9,176 nucleotides of DNA from NCBI GenBank assembly GCA_002429455.1, contig DIZU01000042.1:5284-14459 (forward strand). Reading direction: 5' to 3'. This document shows, one piece after another, positions 4,935 through 9,176 of this stretch. A program made the translations under genes and the position numbers. Source of the DNA: Methylotenera sp. UBA6020 (lineage in GTDB: Bacteria; Pseudomonadota; Gammaproteobacteria; Burkholderiales; Methylophilaceae). The notes beneath the pieces are model-generated. The model was not told where the DNA came from, did not search any database, and saw only the letters and a list, made by a program, of their open reading frames with translations. Within the stretch, counting starts at the first letter, position 1; each line of letters opens with the position of its first letter.

Positions 4935-7900
4935 TTACGCAATATAACGTCTTGCATTGCGGAACATACGTATCCAAGCACTATCTTCAGCATCACCACA
5001 TGCTTGCCAAGTGTTTTGTACATTGCGGATTACCCGCTCAGGATGTGGCATCATAATACTAAAACGCCCATCCGTGCTAGTTAATCCAGTAACACCTAGC
5101 GGCGATCCATTTGGATTAAACGGATAGTGCATTGTTGGCGTTGATGCATTATCTACAAAACGCATCGTCACCAGTTTTTTTGCCAACACATCATTGACTG
5201 TGTGTTGATCAGAAAATTCCGCGTAACCTTCACCATGTGCAACAGCAATTGGCATTTTGCTACCGGCCATGCCATTAAAAAACAGTGACGGCGACTCTAA
5301 AACCTCGACCATGCATAACCTTGCTTCAAACTGTTCTGATTGATTACGCACGAAATGTGGCCAATGCGCCGCACCTGGAATCAATTCACGCAAGTTACTC
5401 ATCATTTGGCAACCGTTACACACACCTAATGCAAAGCTGTCTTGTCGCTCAAAAAAGGCAGAAAATTCATCACGTGCACGTGCGTTGAATAAAATAGATT
5501 TAGCCCAACCCTCACCGGCACCTAGTACATCACCGTAAGAAAAACCACCGCAAGCCACAAAGCCCGCAAAGTCTTTCAGTGATACGCGTCCAGCAATAAT
5601 GTCGCTCATATGCACGTCATAGGTAGCGAAGCCTGCACGGTCAAATGAAGCCGCCATTTCTACGTGACCATTCACGCCCTGTTCACGTAATATCGCCATT
5701 TTTGGCCTAGCGCCTCTGTTGATATAGGGCGCAGCTATATTTTCATCAGGAGTATACGTAAGCTGAATAGACAATCCTGGGTTAGCTTCATCCAAGATAC
5801 GGTCATACTCCTGTTGGGCACATAACGGGTTATCACGCAGTTTTTGCATTTGGTAGGTAGTTTCAGACCACATACGGTGCAAATTGACCCGCGAGTCACT
5901 AAATATAACGCTACCGTGCTGCGTGATTTGAATCTGGTTACCAGACACAACATCGGCAATCACGTGTGCTAAGACGTCATTAAAGGGCTCGTTAAATTGC
6001 GCGGCAATAGCCTCTGCATCGTGCGCTTGCACTTGGATAACCGCACCTAGCTCTTCGTTATATAACACACTGGCAATATCGCCTTGCAAGCAAGTTACAT
6101 CGACCTGTAGGCCACAATGTCCGGCAAAGCTCATCTCTAGCAAGGTGGTAAATAAGCCGCCATCAGATCGATCATGGTAGGCCAGAATTTTTCCAGCTTT
6201 GTTGAGTTGTTGTATCGTGGCAAAAAAATGTTTCAACTGTTGCGCATCATCCACATCAGGCGCCACATCGCCCACTGCGCCATACACCTGCGCCAAGCTT
6301 GAACCACCCATGCGGTTTTTACCTGCGCCTAGGTCAATCAATATCAGTTTAGTATCAGCATAAGCTGCGTCATCCCGTGCTGTTTTAAGTTGTGGTGTGA
6401 GCGTTCTGCGTGCATCTGGCGTTGCCGCAAAAGCGGTTACCACCAATGAAATAGGTGAGGTCACCGCCTTGTTTTCAATTGTATTATTGGCACCTGCTTC
6501 AGACCACACGGTTTTCATACTCATGGAGTCTTTACCTACGGGGATGCTCACGCCAAGTTGCGGACAAAGTTCCATACCAACGGCTTTTACTGTCTCGAAC
6601 AAGGCCGCATCTTCGCCCGCATGGCCGGCTGGCGCCATCCAGTTGGCGGAGAGTTTCAAGTCACTCAACTCGCCGATTAAGCTCGCTGCGATGTTGGTAA
6701 TGGCTTCACCAATCGCCATGCGCCCTGAAGCCGGCGCATTGACGAGTGCTAACGGTGCTTTTTCACCAATGGCAAATGCTTCGCCGCGATAGGTTTCATA
6801 ACCTGCAAGCGTCACGGCCACATCCGCCACTGGCACTTGCCATGGCCCTACCATTTGCTCACGCGCCACCAAACCTGTCACTGAGCGGTCACCAATAGTA
6901 ATTAAAAATGTTTTATCAGCCACACCTGGCAGCCTTAACACGCGCGCAGCTGCATCTTTTAAATCAATCTTGCTGGTATCAAAAGCCATCAATTCACGCG
7001 CTGCACTTTTAACGTCGCGGGTCATTTTAGGCGGTTTACCCAACAATACGGATAAATCCATATCCACCGGTTTGTTATCAAAGTGACTGTCTGCCACGGT
7101 CAAATGACGCTCTTCTGTTGCATAACCAACAACGGCAAACGGACAGCGTTCGCGTTCACATATCGCTTTGAAGCGCGGCAAATCTGCCTGCGCAATCGCC
7201 ATCACGTAACGCTCTTGCGCTTCGTTACTCCATAGCTCACGCGGCGACATGCCAGGCTCTTCATTGTGCACGTCGCGTAACTGGAACACCGCACCTACAC
7301 CCGCATCATTCACCAACTCGGGAAACGCATTGGAAATACCGCCAGCACCCACATCGTGGATACTTAAAATCGGATTGCCATCGCCAAGCTGCCAGCAACG
7401 GTCAATCACTTCCTGTGCTCTTCTTTCCAGCTCCGGATTGCCGCGTTGCACTGAATCAAAATCCAGGTTTTCGATATTGCTACCGGTATCCATGCTAGAT
7501 GCGGCGCTGCCGCCAAGTCCGATCAACATGGCTGGACCACCCAACTGTACTAGGGCGGCACCTGCCGGAATCGGGTTTTTCATAGAATGTTTGGCTGAAA
7601 TATTACCAATACCCCCTGCCAGCATAATGGGCTTGTGGTAGCCACGCATTTCATTATTACTTTCCAACTCAAACGTGCGGAAATAGCCTGCAATGTTAGG
7701 CCGGCCAAACTCATTGTTATATGCCGCACCACCCAAAGGACCATCGACCATAATCTGTAACGGTGAAGCGATACGGCTAGGCCTGCCGTAGCTACTCGAT
7801 TCCCACGGCTGCATGAAGTTTGGAATATTTAAGTTTGAGACAGAAAAGCCGGTTAAACCCGCTTTAGGTTTAGAGCCACTACCGGTCGCACCTTCATCAC

Positions 7901-8915
7901 GAATCTCGCCGCCCGCACCCGTTGCTGCGCCGGCAAATGGAGAAATCGCAGTCGGATGATTATGCGTTTCCACCTTCATTAAATAGTGCATATCCTCTTC
8001 AATGTAGCCATAAGCACCATCATCTTTTGGATAAAAACGCTTTGTCGCTTCGCCCGCTTGTTGCCCAGCCACAATAGAGGAGTTGTCCGAATAAGCCACC
8101 ACGGTACTACCAGGGTTAAGCTTGTGCGTATTGCGTATCATGGCGAACAAGGACATCGTTTGCTCCTCGCCATCAATCACCCAATCCGCATTGAAAATCT
8201 TATGACGACAATGCTCAGAGTTGGCTTGTGCAAACATCATCAACTCTACATCAGTAGGGTTGCGCTGAATTTTGCAAAAATTATCATACAAATAATCAAC
8301 TTCATCTGGCGACAACGCCAAGCCCATATCACTGTTAGCTTTAACCAACTCGGCTTTGCCACCTTGTAAAAGGTCCACCACACTCAATGGCACCGGTGTA
8401 TCGGTATGGTAAAGTTTTTCCGCATCATTCAAATCAGCAAACACGGTTTCAGTCATGCGATCTTGAATCAATGGCAAAAGCTGTTGACGCTCAGCATCAG
8501 TTAAAGGTTGATCATTGGTAGTCTGCACATAATAAGCAATACCACGTTCTACCCGCTGAATTTCGGGTAAGCCGCAGTGCTGCACAATATCAGTGGCGCG
8601 TGAGGCCCATGGAGAAATCGTACCAACTCTAGGCAACACTAAAAAGAGCTCGCCTTTCGGGTCTTCTTTCTGCATGGTTGGCCCATAGGTGAGAATTTGT
8701 TGCAGCGTTTCTTGCTGCTGAGCATTTAGCTGACTATCGGTCCAGGCAAAATGCCAAAACTCAGCGTACAGGTGCTTGATATTAGGGCAAAGTTGACCCA
8801 ATTTCTCTTGGATTTTTTCAATACGGAACTGAGATAAGGCGGCACTGCCACGTAGGCAAATCATTGGAGAACGCGGCTTAGATGGAACTTGGGATTGGGC
8901 TTGAGATTGGATCAT
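4935..8915 (-). CDS. purL: Phosphoribosylformylglycinamidine (FGAM) synthase, single-chain form
   Basis: Cytoplasmic enzyme of de novo purine synthesis: FGAR, ATP and glutamine give FGAM, ADP, phosphate and glutamate. This is the long proteobacterial form of 1326 residues (E. coli about 1295) that combines a PurS-like N-terminal domain (from about 19), the ATP-binding synthase core and a C-terminal glutaminase. Visible signatures: [12 protein letters not shown] (21-32), [11 protein letters not shown] (100-110), [12 protein letters not shown] (228-239), [11 protein letters not shown] (316-326), [14 protein letters not shown] (329-342), IHDVGAGG (519-526) and GKDSMSM (794-800). The glutaminase has [10 protein letters not shown] with nucleophile Cys1166 and MMPHPE with His1291 and Glu1293; all three sit exactly 31 residues after Salmonella Cys1135, His1260 and Glu1262, so the triad is complete. 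The first 17 residues (Gln/Ser/Pro-rich) precede the conserved start; ATG 8864 is an alternative but neither has a good ribosome site. No frameshift or gap seen. Confidence 0.98.
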   Translation of the reverse strand: MIQSQAQSQVPSKPRSPMICLRGSAALSQFRIEKIQEKLGQLCPNIKHLYAEFWHFAWTDSQLNAQQQETLQQILTYGPTMQKEDPKGELFLVLPRVGTISPWASRATDIVQHCGLPEIQRVERGIAYYVQTTNDQPLTDAERQQLLPLIQDRMTETVFADLNDAEKLYHTDTPVPLSVVDLLQGGKAELVKANSDMGLALSPDEVDYLYDNFCKIQRNPTDVELMMFAQANSEHCRHKIFNADWVIDGEEQTMSLFAMIRNTHKLNPGSTVVAYSDNSSIVAGQQAGEATKRFYPKDDGAYGYIEEDMHYLMKVETHNHPTAISPFAGAATGAGGEIRDEGATGSGSKPKAGLTGFSVSNLNIPNFMQPWESSSYGRPSRIASPLQIMVDGPLGGAAYNNEFGRPNIAGYFRTFELESNNEMRGYHKPIMLAGGIGNISAKHSMKNPIPAGAALVQLGGPAMLIGLGGSAASSMDTGSNIENLDFDSVQRGNPELERRAQEVIDRCWQLGDGNPILSIHDVGAGGISNAFPELVNDAGVGAVFQLRDVHNEEPGMSPRELWSNEAQERYVMAIAQADLPRFKAICERERCPFAVVGYATEERHLTVADSHFDNKPVDMDLSVLLGKPPKMTRDVKSAARELMAFDTSKIDLKDAAARVLRLPGVADKTFLITIGDRSVTGLVAREQMVGPWQVPVADVAVTLAGYETYRGEAFAIGEKAPLALVNAPASGRMAIGEAITNIAASLIGELSDLKLSANWMAPAGHAGEDAALFETVKAVGMELCPQLGVSIPVGKDSMSMKTVWSEAGANNTIENKAVTSPISLVVTAFAATPDARRTLTPQLKTARDDAAYADTKLILIDLGAGKNRMGGSSLAQVYGAVGDVAPDVDDAQQLKHFFATIQQLNKAGKILAYHDRSDGGLFTTLLEMSFAGHCGLQVDVTCLQGDIASVLYNEELGAVIQVQAHDAEAIAAQFNEPFNDVLAHVIADVVSGNQIQITQHGSVIFSDSRVNLHRMWSETTYQMQKLRDNPLCAQQEYDRILDEANPGLSIQLTYTPDENIAAPYINRGARPKMAILREQGVNGHVEMAASFDRAGFATYDVHMSDIIAGRVSLKDFAGFVACGGFSYGDVLGAGEGWAKSILFNARARDEFSAFFERQDSFALGVCNGCQMMSNLRELIPGAAHWPHFVRNQSEQFEARLCMVEVLESPSLFFNGMAGSKMPIAVAHGEGYAEFSDQHTVNDVLAKKLVTMRFVDNASTPTMHYPFNPNGSPLGVTGLTSTDGRFSIMMPHPERVIRNVQNTWQACGDAEDSAWIRMFRNARRYIA

Positions 8916-8952
8916 TAAAATTCAGCTAAATATCTACAATTGCAAAAGCTAA

Positions 8953-8961
8953 ATTCTACCA
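8953..8961 (-). promoter_or_regulatory. Candidate extended -10 promoter of purL
   Basis: On the minus strand TGG (8959-8961) directly precedes TAGAAT (8953-8958), giving the TGnTAnAAT pattern of an extended -10 element with 5 of 6 consensus bases. No good -35 lies 16-18 bases upstream, which extended -10 promoters can tolerate. Transcription would begin near 8946, leaving a leader of about 30 bases before ATG 8915. Confidence 0.4.
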
Positions 8962-8989
8962 GATTAGCGATAATTAAGCCGCTACCAGA
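8956..8989. repeat. Direct repeat CTACCAGA upstream of purL
   Basis: Two copies of CTACCAGA at 8956-8963 and 8982-8989, 26 bases apart from start to start. The first overlaps the candidate -10 element, so a regulator binding both copies could control purL. Eight bases may also repeat by chance. Confidence 0.35.
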
Positions 8990-9015
8990 CGCCCGTTTAT
9001 ACAACCTGGCTTAAT
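8973..9015. repeat. Inverted repeat between the HsdR-like gene and purL
   Basis: ATTAAGCC (8973-8980) and GGCTTAAT (9008-9015) are perfect 8-bp complements around a 27-base spacer. An alternative fold pairs CCAG with CTGG inside. It starts 5 bases after the stop codon of the HsdR-like gene, where a terminator would be expected, but no T-run follows the stem on the minus strand, so an intrinsic terminator is not well supported. Confidence 0.35.
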
Positions 9016-9019
9016 CAAA

Positions 9020-9157
9020 TTATTGCAATGCTTTTAATGCAGCTAGTTCGCTTGCAATCATCTCTGCCTGCTTGATTACCGTCTCAGTAGCTAATAGCTG
9101 CATGTCTGGTGGATACCCGAACTGGCGGAGAGTGCGTTTTACAATCCGGCCATAAAC
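9020..9157 (-). CDS. C-terminus of a type I restriction enzyme R subunit-like protein (partial)
   Basis: An open frame of 45 codons ending in TAA, too short for an ORF caller and cut by the contig end. The residues VKRTLRQFGYPPDMQ (7-20 region), then LATETVIKQAEMIASELA, resemble the C-terminal helical segment of type I restriction endonuclease R subunits (HsdR; the DUF3387-like region), where a basic helix is followed by a GYPPD turn and a helix with a VxxQAE pattern. HsdR proteins are the ATP-driven translocating and cutting subunits of restriction-modification systems; the motor and nuclease domains would lie beyond the end and cannot be checked. It is upstream of purL on the same strand with 104 bases between, so a separate transcript is likely. 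The call rests on recall of a short segment and could be wrong; the frame itself is convincing. Confidence 0.55.
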   Translation of the reverse strand, partial: VYGRIVKRTLRQFGYPPDMQLLATETVIKQAEMIASELAALKALQ

Positions 9158-9176
9158 CTGTCTCTTATACACATCT
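9158..9176. other. Nextera/Tn5 mosaic-end sequencing adapter (artefact)
   Basis: CTGTCTCTTATACACATCT is identical over all 19 bases to the synthetic Tn5 mosaic end used in tagmentation libraries. It abuts the window end in the orientation seen when a read runs out of its insert. It is not genomic DNA; the biological sequence ends at 9157. Confidence 0.96.

Noticed and set aside
4930..4943. Short GC-rich hairpin at the end of purL as a terminator
   Set aside because: Only a 3-bp stem (GCG/CGC) with a 4-base loop and no T-run on the minus strand.
5470..5486. CACGTG-rich palindrome in purL as an operator
   Set aside because: It encodes the Ala-Arg-Ala-Arg run of PurL and is deep inside the gene; no other sign of regulation.
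6397..6792. Plus-strand open frames within purL (6397-6792, 6455-6700, 7249-7641, 7986-8369, 5285-5488)
   Set aside because: All are antisense to an intact, conserved purL; none has a ribosome site or family motif.
9158..9176. A natural Tn5/IS50 end or mobile element at the right edge
   Set aside because: The match is to the synthetic mosaic end and sits exactly at the contig end with no transposase or target duplication, so an adapter is the better explanation.

Overview
The window reads as chromosomal DNA from a Gram-negative bacterium of moderate GC content. The single-chain PurL with a fused glutaminase, the flavocytochrome c type sulfide dehydrogenase pair and the sorbosone-dehydrogenase-like quinoprotein point to a betaproteobacterium. 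A member of the Methylophilaceae or a neighbouring family is my guess; it rests on protein character and is not proven by any marker in the window.

Every recognisable gene is on the minus strand, so transcription runs from high to low coordinates. At the right edge lie 19 bases identical to the Nextera/Tn5 mosaic-end adapter (9158-9176). They are a library artefact and mark the true end of the contig. Just inside is the last 45 codons of a gene whose product resembles the C-terminus of a type I restriction subunit (HsdR-like). A 104-base intergenic gap follows, carrying a candidate extended -10 promoter, an 8-bp direct repeat and an 8-bp inverted repeat. Then comes a complete purL (FGAM synthase, 1326 residues) with an intact glutaminase triad.

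After purL and a 75-base AT-rich gap comes a tightly spaced set of six genes that runs off the left edge: a periplasmic ankyrin-repeat protein, a monohaem cytochrome c, a Tat-exported FAD protein of the flavocytochrome c sulfide dehydrogenase family (both redox cysteines present), a PQQ-type sorbosone/glucose dehydrogenase-like beta-propeller, an unrecognised exported 190-residue protein, and an SMP-30/gluconolactonase-like lipoprotein (partial). All six carry an export signal, so the probable operon builds an envelope redox module. The cytochrome is the natural electron acceptor of the flavoprotein and might also serve the quinoprotein. The link between sulfur oxidation and a sugar/aldehyde dehydrogenase in one transcription unit is the most interesting biology here. 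Two of these genes (cytochrome c and quinoprotein) appear to start with TTG, and the cytochrome gene contains a strong 11-bp inverted repeat in its signal-peptide region.

I saw no tRNA, rRNA, CRISPR array, insertion sequence or plus-strand gene. No gap between genes exceeds about 105 bases.
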